In this document: positions 10,219 through 21,852 of the stretch, piece after piece
Position numbering within the stretch: the first letter of the stretch is position 1
Layout: every line of letters starts with the position of its first letter
Assembly: GCA_965644295.1 (NCBI GenBank)
Contig: CBFFRP010000308.1
Coordinates: 1 to 48,722, forward strand
Reading direction: 5' to 3'
Origin: Paraphysomonas bandaiensis
Taxonomy: Eukaryota; Chrysophyceae
Length of the DNA stretch: 48,722 nucleotides
Program-made: the position numbers and the translations under genes
Notes under the pieces: generated by a model
What the model saw: only the letters and a program-made list of their open reading frames with translations
The model's database searches: none
Told to the model about the DNA's origin: nothing

Positions 10219-10801
10219 GAATAATATATCTCTTAAATATTAAATCCGGAATTCTCTGCCATGTGCAGCATCAATCATCATGAGTCCCTGAAATATCATT
10301 AATGTTCTCATCTTCGTGGATAGGCCTCAATATAACGCTGCACTCTGCTATCTCTTTATGCTTTCCTGTTAAATCGATTCATATATCAATAGTATGCTCA
10401 CCTTATCTTCGCTACACTATGCTCTAGGATCCTGGTACATATAGGTCCAAGAACTGTAATATTACATGCTTTCAAGCACATTAATATGTTCAAACATATA
10501 ATAAGAGGCCATAGCATAAAAAATAACCAAATAACCTCACAGGACCATTTCTTCTAAAATGAGGACGTATAAATGACTAGGCAAACCAAAGCTAGTGTTT
10601 TCAACTGTTACGTGGACAATCAATTTTGGGGGGGCAATGTAGCTGAAGTTTCTTATCTATTACAGATATGTATGTTGTAGTGCACTCCCGAGCACTAGAT
10701 CTAAAACTATTTTCAAACAATACTATGCTTAAGATATAATTACTGGGAATCATCAACTAAAAAAGTCGATAATTTATTTACACTGTCAAGCAATGAAGGA
10801 C

Positions 10802-10971
10802 CTACATAGCATTCTTGGTATCATCATCGGCTTTTGGTATTACGAAGTCATCAGAATTTTCGTCATCCATTATATGATAGTATACATGTATAATAGGCTC
10901 ACAAGAATGCAATTCAGGAAGCACCATTCCACTATCTTTCCCAGAGGGTAGAGAATTTCTTGTAGACGGCT
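10802..10971 (-). CDS. Possible terminal exon of an unknown gene
   Basis: Reading the minus strand from about 10971 down to a TAG stop at 10802-10804 gives about 55 codons, with an internal run DDENSDDFVIPK and ending TKNAM. The composition is acidic and protein-like, unlike the surrounding AT-rich noise. The codon just upstream is TAG preceded by a pyrimidine-rich stretch (TGCTTTAG), which fits a 3' splice site. I could not find a convincing upstream exon in frame, so it may be a gene relic. No family is recognised. Confidence 0.3.
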
Positions 10972-11664
10972 AAAGCATACGCAAGATATATCTTACACAT
11001 ATCTAAGTGTAACTCATAATAGTTAACCCCTTGGTCTGTATATTGTGTAGCCTTGAGTCCTTGAAATGTTTTGATTTATGTTACGTGAGTCCGATTTTGT
11101 CTCTCTAAAGAGTGACATGTAATTTTTTTCTATGCCACGGTTTAGGTACGATCCACTTACAGAGTAGTTACTCTATGCGCACTATGGAGGCCTTTTGAGA
11201 ATAATAGACACAACTTGAATTCTGTATTTTATGATCTTATGGCTGTTGTTCTCATCATCAAGACTAAAATATGTACAATAATTCTTACAATGATGCAACA
11301 TGTTTGGCTGCTTATGTTGTGTTTGTGTCATACACAGACCCACACACACAGATGTATTATGATTTTGTCCTTTTTTTTATATTTTGTCTTTTTTTAATAG
11401 AATCCCACTTTTTATTCCCTGCTGCTTCTTCACCCATCCGTACTCACCGTACTGCAGTATCTTGAGCAGGCAGAATCGATGGTGTGATCCATCATGATGC
11501 ATATCGTATTGAAGCCTTGCAAATGAAGTTGATTCTTTCTTATACTTCACATACTTCATTTAGATTCTATATATATTAAAGTACAGTATATGTGCTACTA
11601 TATACGATCATTACAATGACTGTGTATATCTGTGTATCAACCACACAGTAAATCCACATAAATC

Positions 11665-11680
11665 TATATATATATATATA
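11665..11680 (+). repeat. (TA)8 microsatellite abutting a start codon
   Basis: Eight TA units end exactly one base before the ATG at 11681. It would lie in the 5' UTR or core promoter of the Ser-rich gene. Confidence 0.8.
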
Positions 11681-13291
11681 ATGTCACATTTCGACTGTAC
11701 CAACATGGACAATGAAGGGGATATTACATCTGCATTTTCAAGAATACCTAAAGGGGATTTAGATGATGGACCAACAATAACATCAATGATAATGCCATCT
11801 GATACATCTACACATATAAATACATGTTATTCTGCATATTTTACACCACAAAATACATTACGTAGTTATCATATATGTGGAGATGTTGATGATTGGGGGG
11901 ATTCTGAGAGTGTACCTCAGTGTTCTCTATGGCGTTTTGCTGATTGTTTATTGAAACATAATGAGAAGAAGACACCACTTAAAACAACACATGAACGATT
12001 ACATCGTTTAGGGGAAGATGTTATAGATCATGAATTAATACAGATTGAAAAAGATGCATTATGTAGTGGTGTAGAAAGTGGAGTTGAATCAAGTGCTACC
12101 AATACAAGTATATCACCTGCTATTACACGGTGAGTGTATTATTATGTAGCTTGTTATCAATGTAATATTCTTTTTTGTAGTGCCTTAAAATCATGTGCAT
12201 CAAAGCGGAAGGATAATGGTGGCGGCGATGCAGCAGATGTTATCCACTGGCACACCAACAGAAGCATTCGCAAGAAAATACGTCGTGGTATGTCGTTTTC
12301 AGCGGATTCCCTGTGTAGCGTGTCGTTATCCCGTGGAAGCTGCTCCAGTGACAATACCAGCACTGAGCCATCCACGCAATCCTCACCCGACAATATGTTT
12401 TCTCCGTCACCACACCGCAGGGTTCATGTACCACCCGGTGGTACTGGACCACCTTGTCGTAGACGTGCAGTATCTGCAGAAGATGTATCTGTGGTAAAGT
12501 CTTCTCCAGTATTTATTGCAAATGAACGCCGTTCTCCCCGTCTGTGGGGGTGGAACCAGTTTGATGACGATGAGCTCACGGACGCCTCGGATTCCCGGCC
12601 TGGGTCATCTCTCGATTGTAGCTATGTAGAGGAGGGCTCCCTGGGATCTCTGCCCTCATCTATATTTGACAGTTTACTATTGTCTCCTTGTACTCCTTCC
12701 TTGTCCCAATACCTTGAGGTAGTAGAGGAGGAAAGTTCTCCCACGCACACATCAGAGGAGCAACACCCTCAACAGGTGGCTGTTGAGGGACACCCGTCTC
12801 CTGCTGCGGTGTCTGGCCTGCCGTCACTCTTCGACCCTGTAAATGACAGTCATACAAGGGCTAGGCGGTATCGCGCTGAGAGCTTTTGCAACTCAGAGAC
12901 AGAGGAGAGTAATGCTGATGCTGGTTGTGTCTCGGCAACAGAACAAAGAAATGCCTCGGCCCGTTCTCCAACGAGTGTTCCCCTTTATGTTGTACCAACC
13001 ACTCCTGCCGCAACCACAAGCAGCGTATTTTCCCCTTCCCCTTTGTCTAGTGCCCCCCCTCCTATCGCACACGGGGACTTGACTACTGTGGTAATGCTTC
13101 CCAAGGAGGGGAGCTCTGAGCTCAATGAAGGCTGCAACTCTTATGAAAGATCGAGCAGTGCGTTGTTTACTCCGCGTCGCTACCCAAAGCTTGACGCACA
13201 GGTGACAGAGCCGTCAGAATTTATCACTGATTGCGATCTGTCTCAGTATCGGACACTGCTAAATGGAATATCGTTGAGAGATTCTCCGTGA
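11681..13291 (+). CDS. Unknown Ser-rich, largely disordered protein, two exons
   Basis: Exons 11681-12129 and 12181-13291, with a 51-nt GT-AG intron (GTGAGT...TTTGTAG) across which the frame continues: 519 residues. Exon 1 encodes an acidic N-terminal region with several Cys residues and a DDWGDSES patch. Exon 2 begins with a basic stretch (SIRKKIRRG), then long Ser/Pro/Thr-rich low-complexity sequence. Motifs such as SSPDN, SPSP and RRSPRLW could be proline-directed kinase sites. There is no signal peptide, membrane segment or domain I recognise. Exon 1 is almost purely A/T-ending in codon third position, while exon 2 is far more mixed. A 3' splice alternative is unlikely because a stop follows the donor. 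Existence as a gene is well supported by frame and splice sites; function is unknown. Confidence 0.7.
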
Positions 13292-14709
13292 GCCTTTTGT
13301 GAACAGCCGAAGGTTTCATTTTCTACACGGCCAGTGTATCGCTTTTTATTTCGCTTGTGTGTCAGTAGTGTGTGGCAAAACTATTTAATATTGCGGTGTT
13401 CACTCTCTTCGGTGTGAAGTGTACTCCTCCCTGTGTGTCTTTAGAAGCTTCGCATTACTTCATTGAATTGATGCGGCTTAGTAAATTATAATGATACACA
13501 TTTTCATTAGATTGAACTACTCGTTTTCCTTTCCACGGAAACATGAAAGTTTAATTGTAAGATATGGTTACAATATACTGAACTTAATATACACAAAACG
13601 GTATATATCTACGAAGAAAGTACGTAAAACTAGTGTACTTAGTTCTAGTCAAATAATAGCTGGGAGATTTCATTAGATGATATATATATTTGTATGCAAC
13701 ACTTTCCAACTTTTTGCCTGCTCACTGAACACCTCATCCACTAGTACACAGTATGATATGCAATAGCTGATGATATGTAATGACTTCAAAATTGGAAACT
13801 AACTATTGTAATGTGTAGATTATTGATTTAGTAACTGAACTGTAAAGCAACTTATACTCATTATCAAATAAATAAAATGCTGATATGTGACCACAGTCTC
13901 TTATCAGTCATTAAATATATATTGTCACTACTACTGATCAATATTTTTAGATATTCCCCATCAGCAAAGTCGGACTCACACCTTGTCGTGGTGCTCTGGG
14001 GGATAAATACCGGAGAGATTTCTTCGGGAAACTAACATGAGCCGCACACAGAGGAAGCAGATATTGTTTTGCTCACTCATTGCCAAATGCTTCTGTGGTA
14101 CAAGGAACACTAGTACAAGTGCTACTTGTGTAGACGTCTTTGAGCCTTCGCGAAAAAAAAACAGGGAGTGGGCCCGGCTTAAGGGTAACCGGCGTATTTG
14201 GTTGCCTGCTGAAGTCAAGCATTAGGGCTGTTCACATTAAGGGCTCAAAAGTCCTACTGTCAGCAGATGTATGACCATTCTGCTTGCTCATTGCGCTTGA
14301 TTTGAGTGATAGAGCGAAAGTGGTTGCATCGTGGTGCTTGCGGTGACGCACAAGCAGCTTTTGTAGTGATAAATTGTAGGATATCAGAGTTGAGCACTAG
14401 TTATAGTTAACTGCAATGCTAAATTAGTTATTACTCTTAAACGCCTATTGTTAATAATAAGACATTCACTATTTATACAGCCCAATTAATTTAGTTTCAC
14501 TAACATATTTGCATTATGTAATTACTAAATCCTGCAAGTAACGGTCAAAATACAGCTCTTAATTGCTTCAAATAAGCATAACTTAACAATATCGTTAATT
14601 CGAGATGGCTTTAATGAAGATATCGGTCATATGCAAGCTAGTTGTTTCTCACCAATCTGTACTGGGAATCAATCATGTGAATTAAAAATACGCATATTCA
14701 ATAAACCAT

Positions 14710-15159
14710 TCAATTGATCAGGAAAGTGATACGTAATATTTGGTGTAATAATTTCAAAATATGGTGTATGGTGTATGAATCACATATAGGCGCAGTGGAT
14801 ACAATGCCATTATCAGTTTGGTAAGCATCGTAATACAGTGGTTCATGGAAAACAGCATATGCATTATATATTCTGCAACATATTGTGACGGTAAAATCTA
14901 TCCAAGTATAAATAATGTCATGGAAAGCCCACAATACCAGTGTACAATATACAATATGCAAGGCTAGGAAACAATATATTGTATTGCAATATTTTTCCAT
15001 TAAAAAATGAGTGAATAGTATGATAACTGAAGCATATAAATAATTAACGTCCACTGCACTAACATAAATCTCAATAATATAGCAATACCCATATATTCGC
15101 CCTAATAATTCACTTTTCAATCCACAATATGCATATATATATATTGCTTCGTTAACCAA
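14710..15159 (-). CDS. Hypothetical hydrophobic ORF, 149 codons (doubtful)
   Basis: A Met-initiated frame rich in Tyr, Ile, Cys and Leu, with two stretches long enough to cross a membrane (around VNYLYASVIILFTHFL and IVYCTLVLWAFHDII). It is AT-rich throughout with no recognised family. An uninterrupted frame this long is unusual in such AT-rich DNA but not impossible by chance. It lacks the codon pattern shift seen in the other host genes. I treat it as unproven. Confidence 0.2.
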   Translation of the reverse strand: MVNEAIYIYAYCGLKSELLGRIYGYCYIIEIYVSAVDVNYLYASVIILFTHFLMEKYCNTIYCFLALHIVYCTLVLWAFHDIIYTWIDFTVTICCRIYNAYAVFHEPLYYDAYQTDNGIVSTAPICDSYTIHHILKLLHQILRITFLIN

Positions 15160-15210
15160 CTCAAGATCTCTTACTTCTTACTTTATGTCATAGTGTATAT
15201 ATATCAATAA

Positions 15211-15232
15211 TATGTATGTATGTATGTATGTA
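15211..15232 (+). repeat. (TATG)n microsatellite
   Basis: Five to six tandem TATG units in intergenic DNA. Related GTAT runs lie at 16876-16910 and 21123-21140. Confidence 0.8.
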
Positions 15233-15408
15233 GGAACGATGCTTTGTAAGAATTTCAATTTCTTGAACACATCTCAAATACGATGTTTGTTAGATTTTTT
15301 TTCTTCGTTAACGATGCAAACTATCACTAATTATTCGTTGTAAATTACAACTCAAAAATTTCACTCACAATCTATTTTTTATTGGAAAACTCGCTATTCG
15401 ATGCAAAA

Positions 15409-16808
15409 CTATTTACGGCCGCCTCCTTTCTTTTTTCTTCCCTCTGGGAATTTCAACGGCAAGACTATATGTGCATCATATGCTGTGCCCCCAGAGAAGC
15501 TGGCATCAGATCTCTTGTTGACAGCACATCCAATTTCACGGGCTATAGTGTTTAGCCGTGGAGTAGTAATCTTTAGATCCTGTGCACACCAAATTAAAAA
15601 ATAGTAAAAGACACAAGCGATGATACCTCTGAGAGTCTAGATATGTCGAGATTGCTGTCTGATAGGTGGAGTCCGAGAACCATTGTATGCATCAACACCT
15701 TGTCGCTGCAACACAAAAGTTATGCATCGCACAGAAAGTATACACTTTGCACTTACGCCAAGGCCTTTGTACCAACGAACGCGCTCTTTCCATTAGTTTT
15801 CTTATGTACTGCAAATGCGTCTGTGATATGACGGAGAACCTGCGGAGGGGGATTCATCAATTCCTTGGCGAGCTCGTCCTTGTCCATAGGTCTACGCCTA
15901 TCAATCATTGAGGCACAAAATCTAAGTAGACAGGTGTATAGCAGAAGATGGCATAGTTTTCTCTTGAGTTCAGCTGGCTTTGAAGAGTGCTGAGCAAAAG
16001 TCTGAGCAACAAGAGAGAGTACCATCTGTGGGGCTCCCTCCTTAGCGAGTTTGTCCTCCCAATCTCCAGCTAAAGAGCTTAGTACGGGTTCACCCTCGCC
16101 TGAAAGTTCTGCCACGACTCCCTCTACCCATTCTTTGAGGCCATGGTAGACACCGCTAGGAACCAAACCTTGGATAGGATAGGCTTCCGAAAGACTAGTG
16201 GCGGTAGTTTCATACATAGGCAGCATCTGTCGGCGCTGCATCTCAATAGCCTGTTGAGCGGCATTAATTATAGTGGAGCTATCATCATCTTGTGTACCAC
16301 CCGCAGATGGCGATTGAGTTTTCGACATATTCGCAACAACATGATTTATAGCCTCTGCCCCAGTGATATTCTCCGCAGATATTGTATTCGACTCCATAGC
16401 CCGCATTGCTCTTTTCTTTTTCTTACTACCAAAAGCTTCAGTAAGTGACTGTTTCCTCTCATAATTAGTCAAATCAGATGATTGAGCATCTAATATACTG
16501 TGTTCATTCACAGCAGTCATTACGTATGTATGATGAACAGGAATTAATTCAATTTTTTTTTTCTTTTCATCCATTATACCAACAGCAAAACAACTTAAAT
16601 CATTATTAGTTGCATGAGAACCATAATCACATCCAGTATAATGAACTCCATGTAATTGTCCATCTATTATATGTTTACGTTTTCTTCCACCTTTACTATG
16701 TGCACTTATCTTCATATGATGGGATTCGGAAGGGACACCAGTTGGAAATGATAATACTCGAGGATAATCCTCGACTTGTGAGACTGATATTGTCATCTCA
16801 TGCACCAT
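15409..16808 (-). CDS. POLR1E: RNA polymerase I subunit A49 / POLR1E-like
   Basis: Exons on the minus strand: 16808-15757, 15705-15627 and 15579-15409, with introns of 51 and 47 nt; 433 residues, close to human POLR1E and yeast A49. The family's most telling motif is present at residues 125-140 (EAFGSKKKKRAM). The N-terminal half would be the dimerisation part that pairs with the A34.5/PAF49 partner, and the C-terminal half the tandem winged-helix part that binds DNA near the initiation site of rRNA genes. The last exon ends with a basic tail (EGRKKKGGGRK). Without the two introns the frame would stop at 15753, losing the conserved C-terminus. It acts in the nucleolus in rDNA transcription. 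It is divergent from the coiled-coil gene starting 690 bp away. Confidence 0.85.
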
Positions 16809-17498
16809 GATGAATAATGAGATATCTAATAAGGGTTTATGTAGGATGAGTAGGAGTATATATGAACTGAGTGAGTGTATGTATGTAAGTATGTGTGTAT
16901 GTATGTATGAGATGGACTGTACAGTGTAGTGTGTACTTATCTTCCAGTCGGACAGCTCGATGATTCGATGGACAGCACTGCTGTATAATGGTTCTATACG
17001 GTATATACGGGATGACTATACAGTGAAAGAAATATTATAGACGATTGTATTATTGGTATGGTAGTACTGTAGTTCTAGCATACTATCTACAGAGGACATA
17101 CAGTATATTGGGGCATGGTTACTATGGGAATAGCAGTCGCTTAATGTCTTCCCAGAGCACGATACTCTAATCCCAGTAGAATAATTGAACACCTTCTGCT
17201 TGTTTAAATTGATAAGGACTTGGATATGGAAACATAAATCAATAGATCATAAGGCTATGATCGTACAGCATACAAATAGTCGGTCGAGAATACGGTAACT
17301 GTATACTAGAACTACAGTGAGATTAACAGCTAGAATATAAATACACAGTAGTCTACTGTATAAACAATTTTCAAATTTCCTTCTTGTTAATAGGAGCATC
17401 TTATACATACATACATCCACAGCACTGCACTGCACTGCTGCATCATATATACGAACACTCACATATCATATTGTGATATTCATTCATATTGAAACAAT
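16809..17498. promoter_or_regulatory. Divergent promoter region, POLR1E / coiled-coil gene
   Basis: This 690-bp region separates two oppositely oriented start codons. It contains TACTGTATA-like motifs (TATACAGTG at 17017, TACAGTATA at 17099, ACTGTATAC at 17298, TACTGTATA at 17354) and a GTAT-rich microsatellite at 16876-16910. The shared-promoter role is inferred from orientation only. Confidence 0.45.
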
Positions 17499-19054
17499 AT
17501 GCCTGTTAGTCATCAAAAAGAATGGGATACAACATTACGTGGTTCAATTGAGAGCTATCCTGTAGCAGAACCTGTTGATAGGTATACTATTAGATATATC
17601 ACTCATACTCTGCAGTTATTATCTATATGATTGAATAGAGTTGGACCTGAAGGTGTCAGCTCAGGGATATCATTTCGAAGTCTTCCTGATCCTTGTTTTG
17701 AACAGGTATATTCATAGACTATAGCATGGATGATGTGTCTTACGTGGCTATCTATAGGTTAAGAAGTCATGTATGCATTATGTCAACAAATGTTCAGGAA
17801 AATATCATAACAATAGAATGGCTGCACGATATGTGCATCAGCTGGCTTCAGAGGTTCTATCTATGCTCTCTGGAATTGCTGATGAAGTCCACACGCATCA
17901 GGAAATGGCACGATTAGCTGAACTCAGATTTGCTGAGTGGGACAAAAAGTTCCCTGAATCTCTTAAGCGACTTGGCGGTCCAGAAGAAATAGCCCAAGTA
18001 ATATATTCTCAAGAGGATGAGATATCTCGTTTAAGGAAAGAACTGGATGCGGAAAAGGGTGCTAAAAATGACGATTTAGAAAATATAAAGATGTCAATGG
18101 ACCACCAACTGCATGCGTCTCGTGTGGGTGCACTGGGTGAGAGGCAGCATCTTGCGATGGAATTCAACACTATGAAGGCGAAAATGCAGGCGCAACTTGA
18201 TGAATGTCAGAAAAAGTGTGCCGCCGAAGTGAAACGACTAAACCAAGAACACAAAAGTGAAATAGACCGAATCCATAAAGAGCACATGGTATCTATAAAT
18301 ATATCGTAAATCTGTGCTTAACCACTTTCCGTGTGAAGACTCATCGCCGAGAAGAGAAGAGAGCGTTTGATAGCACAGTGAAGCGTATGCAGGAGGAACA
18401 CCAGCGCAAAGAGTCAGAGAACCGCCAGACCATTGCTGACCTCGAGGACCAATGTGCGGAACTGAGGACGACGATACGCAAGCTCGAGCATCAGATGGAG
18501 TCACAGTCAGCCGGTGGTAGAGACTCGGACACTGATGCTAGTAGCGATGACGGATCATCTGTCATGAGTGGTACCACCCTGATGAGTCAGACTACTGCAT
18601 CTGCTTTTGCTGAGATGAAGAAAAAGTACACTCAAAAGTACAAGAGAAAAATTAAGAGGCTCAACAAGGTATGCAGGCCCGTGCTGTTCAGGATATACTT
18701 ATGTAATATTCTATTAATTAATAGCAACTTGATCAATACAAAGCAATCGTCCAATCCAAGAATGCCAGGATAGATGATCTGAGCACCCAGTTTCGAAATG
18801 CGGTTGAAGACAATTGTGGCCTTAATAGAAAGGTAAATGGGCTCACGGAATTGAATGAAGCCCTTCGATATCAACTGACTGATGCTTTTGGATTTAATGA
18901 TGGTTCTGTGGACATTAGTGGAGGTAAGACCTTTACTGCTTGTGTGCTATGTTTCACAATGCGCTCAGCTGCCAAGAAAGTAGTGTATGATCCTGATGTT
19001 CTCAACTTTATCGTCCCCGATTTTTTGCAGAAGCCTGACAAGCGTGGAATCTAA
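17499..19054 (+). CDS. Coiled-coil protein of unknown function, six exons
   Basis: Exons 17499-17581, 17639-17705, 17758-18288, 18339-18668, 18725-18923 and 18969-19054, with introns of 57, 52, 50, 56 and 45 nt; 431 residues. The frame is kept across all five introns, and only the acceptor at 17638 avoids a stop in exon 2. The N-terminal ~60 residues look globular. From about residue 100 the sequence is strongly helical and charged, with heptad-like runs (EDEISRLRKELDAEK, HQRKESENRQ-like, DLEDQCAELRTTIRKLEHQ), broken by a Ser/Asp/Gly-rich linker (GRDSDTDASSDDGSS) that could be a casein-kinase-type site. A second shorter coil follows. No signal peptide or membrane segment. It could be cytoskeletal or centrosomal by its form alone; I cannot name a family. 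Confidence 0.75.
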
Positions 19055-19767
19055 ACAACTGCTGAAACCATCGTGTTTTTCATAGTGAATTAACGTATAT
19101 CGCTGTGGTATTTCAAATGGGCCTTGTGCATTCTTGTCTAATTTTGTATATGTGTTACTTCTTGATAAATACAGAATATCAGTTAATAAATCCAATAATT
19201 TAAAGTGTTCTTTGTAGCGGTGTCCTTTTTCATTTCAGTTAAGCGGTATCTTTTTCCGTTTAATTGGTATATTATACATCGAATTCTGTCTCCTGTACAT
19301 TTCATTCATATATTCGATAGTCGTGTACTATTTCTTTCGTAATATGCGGTTGACAGTATTCATTTTAATTATACGACGATTCCATCTACTGATTGAATTG
19401 CAATTAATCAATTTTAGGTCGGTTAATGCAGTATAATGTATAATCAGCCCAATACACGAGTGGTACACGGAGGAGTAACCTATATTTCCCCTAAAGTGGT
19501 AGTTATAAGCAACTGGGTAGAACTCGCAGTGTTCTCTACAAGACAGCACAGGTATGTATGTCCAGCAATGCCAGGTGCGCTTCCAACAGTGATTTGAAGT
19601 GATAATATTAATCAAGGCTACTTTTATCAATACTTTAAATGCAGAACACGGTCAGAATTATTTTATTCAGTCAACACTACAATCATTCCACAATAGCGGT
19701 GTAGATTCTGATAAACTCATTGTTGTGATGTAAGCTAACAAGATATATCCACAAAAACAAAATAGCT
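19055..19767. other. Convergent 3' intergenic region
   Basis: 713 bp between the ends of the coiled-coil gene and SEH1. It is AT-rich. A 100-codon minus-strand frame (19328-19630) has no coding character and is probably chance. It would contain both 3' UTRs. Confidence 0.5.
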
Positions 19768-21184
19768 TCACCCCACTCTACCATACATAGCTTTTGTAGG
19801 CTCTGCATTGACAAGCGGCAAGTTTTGGACATTGATCCAGTCACCAGAGAAGTCTCTTCTCCAGAGTCCTAGTGATCCATCTTCAGCAGATGTGACGAGC
19901 ACCGTGCCAGTCACATTCCAAGCCACCCTCCACACTTCGGAATTTGTATGTACTGTCTGCGTTGCATCTGGACTGTACACCAACGCACCATTTTCTCTTC
20001 TCAATGTGTGTATCTTAGAGAAGTGGCTGAGTGAAATACTGATACCGCAAAATTATCATTACCTTGAATGACTTCTCGCGGCTTGCAGAGGCTATCAGGT
20101 GATATGATCTACCCATTGTAGGCGCCCAGGCTACATCGTGAACTGGACCTCCATGTGACTCCAGCACACACTCCTAAACCAAATTAATATACGGTAAAAG
20201 TAATATAATCTTCCTCACCTGCGCCCATTTACCATTGTCGCAACTCCACACAGCAGCGAGTTTGGAGTACCCTCCCACCACTAGCTTCGGTGATTCAAAT
20301 GGGCAATCACTCCAAGAGAGAGATGTGACACCATGCTCGGCAATATGATCAGGCCCCGAGGTAGACTCCGCTTGAAAAGAATCCTGAGAGAGTGTTCAAA
20401 GAAGTATTGCGGCAAAAAAGAAACAAACCTGGAGCGGCCAGTACCCAAGACTGAAGACATCATTAGCTTCATATATTCTAACCATCCCGTCCGCAGATCC
20501 TGCTGCGAGCTTCAATCCTAACTGTCGGGGACCGAATTTGACATCATTAACAGACTTCTTGCTGTCTGATAGCTGTGTTTTCTTCAGCCAACGTCCTCTC
20601 TCTTTGTTGTCAGAACCAGAAACAGATTCTAAAGTAATGCAAATGCTGACTGATAAATTTCAATACACATACGCGTTCATTACCTTGTTCTTCCCATATT
20701 ATCACAGTTTTATCTTCAGAACACGATGCAAACATCTAACGTGATATATTGTTAGCCAGTGACCAGTATATTCGATTCAGGTGTATCAACCTGGCCAAAT
20801 TCTGGGTGTGCCCACGATAAACGCCATATGATATCCTGATGAATGCGAGGAATATCATAGCAAGACCATGTTTTTGTATCTTCATCAAGGTCCCACACCT
20901 GGTGAAATATTTAATACCAATAGAACAGAGATGTCGATGCACTGGTGAGTATATATATATATGTACCTTAATCTTCGAGGAACAAGACGCAAACCTCTTC
21001 CCTATACAGATACTCATACATAGAAACAATAAACTATGAAAGATTTACCTAAATAGTCGAAAGCTATATCATTGACAATATCCCCTGTGTATATATTAGT
21101 CACAGCAATCACTGTATATGTCTGTATGTATGTATGTATATCTTAAAACTAACCGTGACGGGGAATCAAATCTATAAATTGCAT
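19768..21184 (-). CDS. SEH1: Nucleoporin SEH1 (WD40), nine exons
   Basis: Exons on the minus strand: 21184-21154, 21084-21049, 21001-20967, 20898-20791, 20735-20684, 20628-20429, 20383-20219, 20173-20063 and 20013-19768; introns of 45-69 nt. The spliced product is 327 residues (human SEH1 is about 360). Family-specific strings appear in order: GDIVNDIAFDYLG, WAHPEFGQ, KSVNDVKFGP...LGLKLAAGSADGMVRIYEA, HDVAWAPTMGRSYHLIA and VWRVAWNVTGTVL. These belong to SEH1 rather than the related Sec13. SEH1 is an open six-bladed propeller shared by the Y-complex of the nuclear pore and the GATOR2/SEA complex that controls TORC1. Start choice: the ATG at 21182-21184 gives a ten-residue leader that splices in phase. 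All nine exons join without a frame break, which strongly supports the model. Confidence 0.92.
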
Positions 21185-21852
21185 GACTTTAAGTGGTGAA
21201 TTGTCTATTCAATACCACTCTAATGTATTGATATTCCTCTTAGAGATGAGATTAAATGGTGTATTGCTGTTAATTATATTGCAGTACCAGTGGAGTACTT
21301 AACATGACATGAGATGGATTTCATACACCATATCACATACATACATGTACATACACACAGATGCTCTGTATGATAGGCATTACTGCTTCCAACTTCGTAC
21401 AGAAAGGCAGTGAGGGAAATCAAAACCATCAATTTTGTAGGTATTCCTTATCAAAGTAGAGTATTTTGCAATGAAGAAGAGTTATATTTTGCTAAAACCA
21501 TTAAAAAAACGATATGAAAGAGTGATAAAAAGCTACCTTTTTTTACTATATAGAAATATGCTAATATTTCCGGATTTTACTAATATCCGGATTTTTAATT
21601 GTGTCTACAGTATACTGTACTTCAGTACCACTAAACCACTGAATTTCACCCCTGAAAACCAAAATCACTGAATTTTCAGAATTAGAAATTCAGTTTTCCT
21701 AAATAAGACCCACCCTACGGGCTGTAAAGTGGACATATGATCGATCTCACTTCTTCCAATAGCTCTCTATCATATATAAACACCTGTAGATTACTACTAA
21801 TATTGATACACCATATAAAAACCTTCTTGCCTCCTTAATATACTATTCACTG
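21185..21852. promoter_or_regulatory. Divergent promoter region, SEH1 / ANKRD13-like
   Basis: 668 bp between opposite start codons. It contains a perfect 14-bp palindrome TACAGTATACTGTA (21606-21619), a tandem CTAATAT-(TT)-CCGGATTTT direct repeat (21561-21579 and 21580-21597), and repeated short AAATTCAG-type sequences at 21650-21700. The regulatory role is inferred from position. Confidence 0.45.

Larger units (their letters stand above)
9699..11680. other. AT-rich intergenic region between Copia element and host genes
   Basis: It contains five copies of TGACTAGG (10109, 10157, 10186, 10209, 10574), a G7 run at 10628-10635, an exon-like minus-strand frame (10802-10971, listed separately), and a homopolymeric T-rich stretch near 11368-11396. 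Several short frames in AT-rich sequence have no coding character. No RNA gene was recognised. Confidence 0.5.
13292..15408. other. Intergenic region between convergent genes
   Basis: This 2.1-kb AT-rich region holds a less AT-rich island at about 13950-14250 that is open on both strands (plus 14037-14225, minus 13976-14218). A 149-codon minus-strand frame (14710-15159) is listed separately. A (TATG)n microsatellite lies at 15211-15232. AATAAATAAA at 13866-13875 may serve as a polyadenylation signal. No tRNA or rRNA was seen. Confidence 0.45.

Noticed and set aside
13300-14236. Inverted 11-bp match (TGTGAACAGCC at 13300 and its complement at 14226) as possible MITE ends
   Set aside because: Similarity does not extend beyond 11 bp, and there is no target duplication.
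19328-19630. Minus-strand 100-codon frame between the coiled-coil gene and SEH1
   Set aside because: It lies in the shared 3' region, has a composition typical of translated AT-rich noise and resembles no family.
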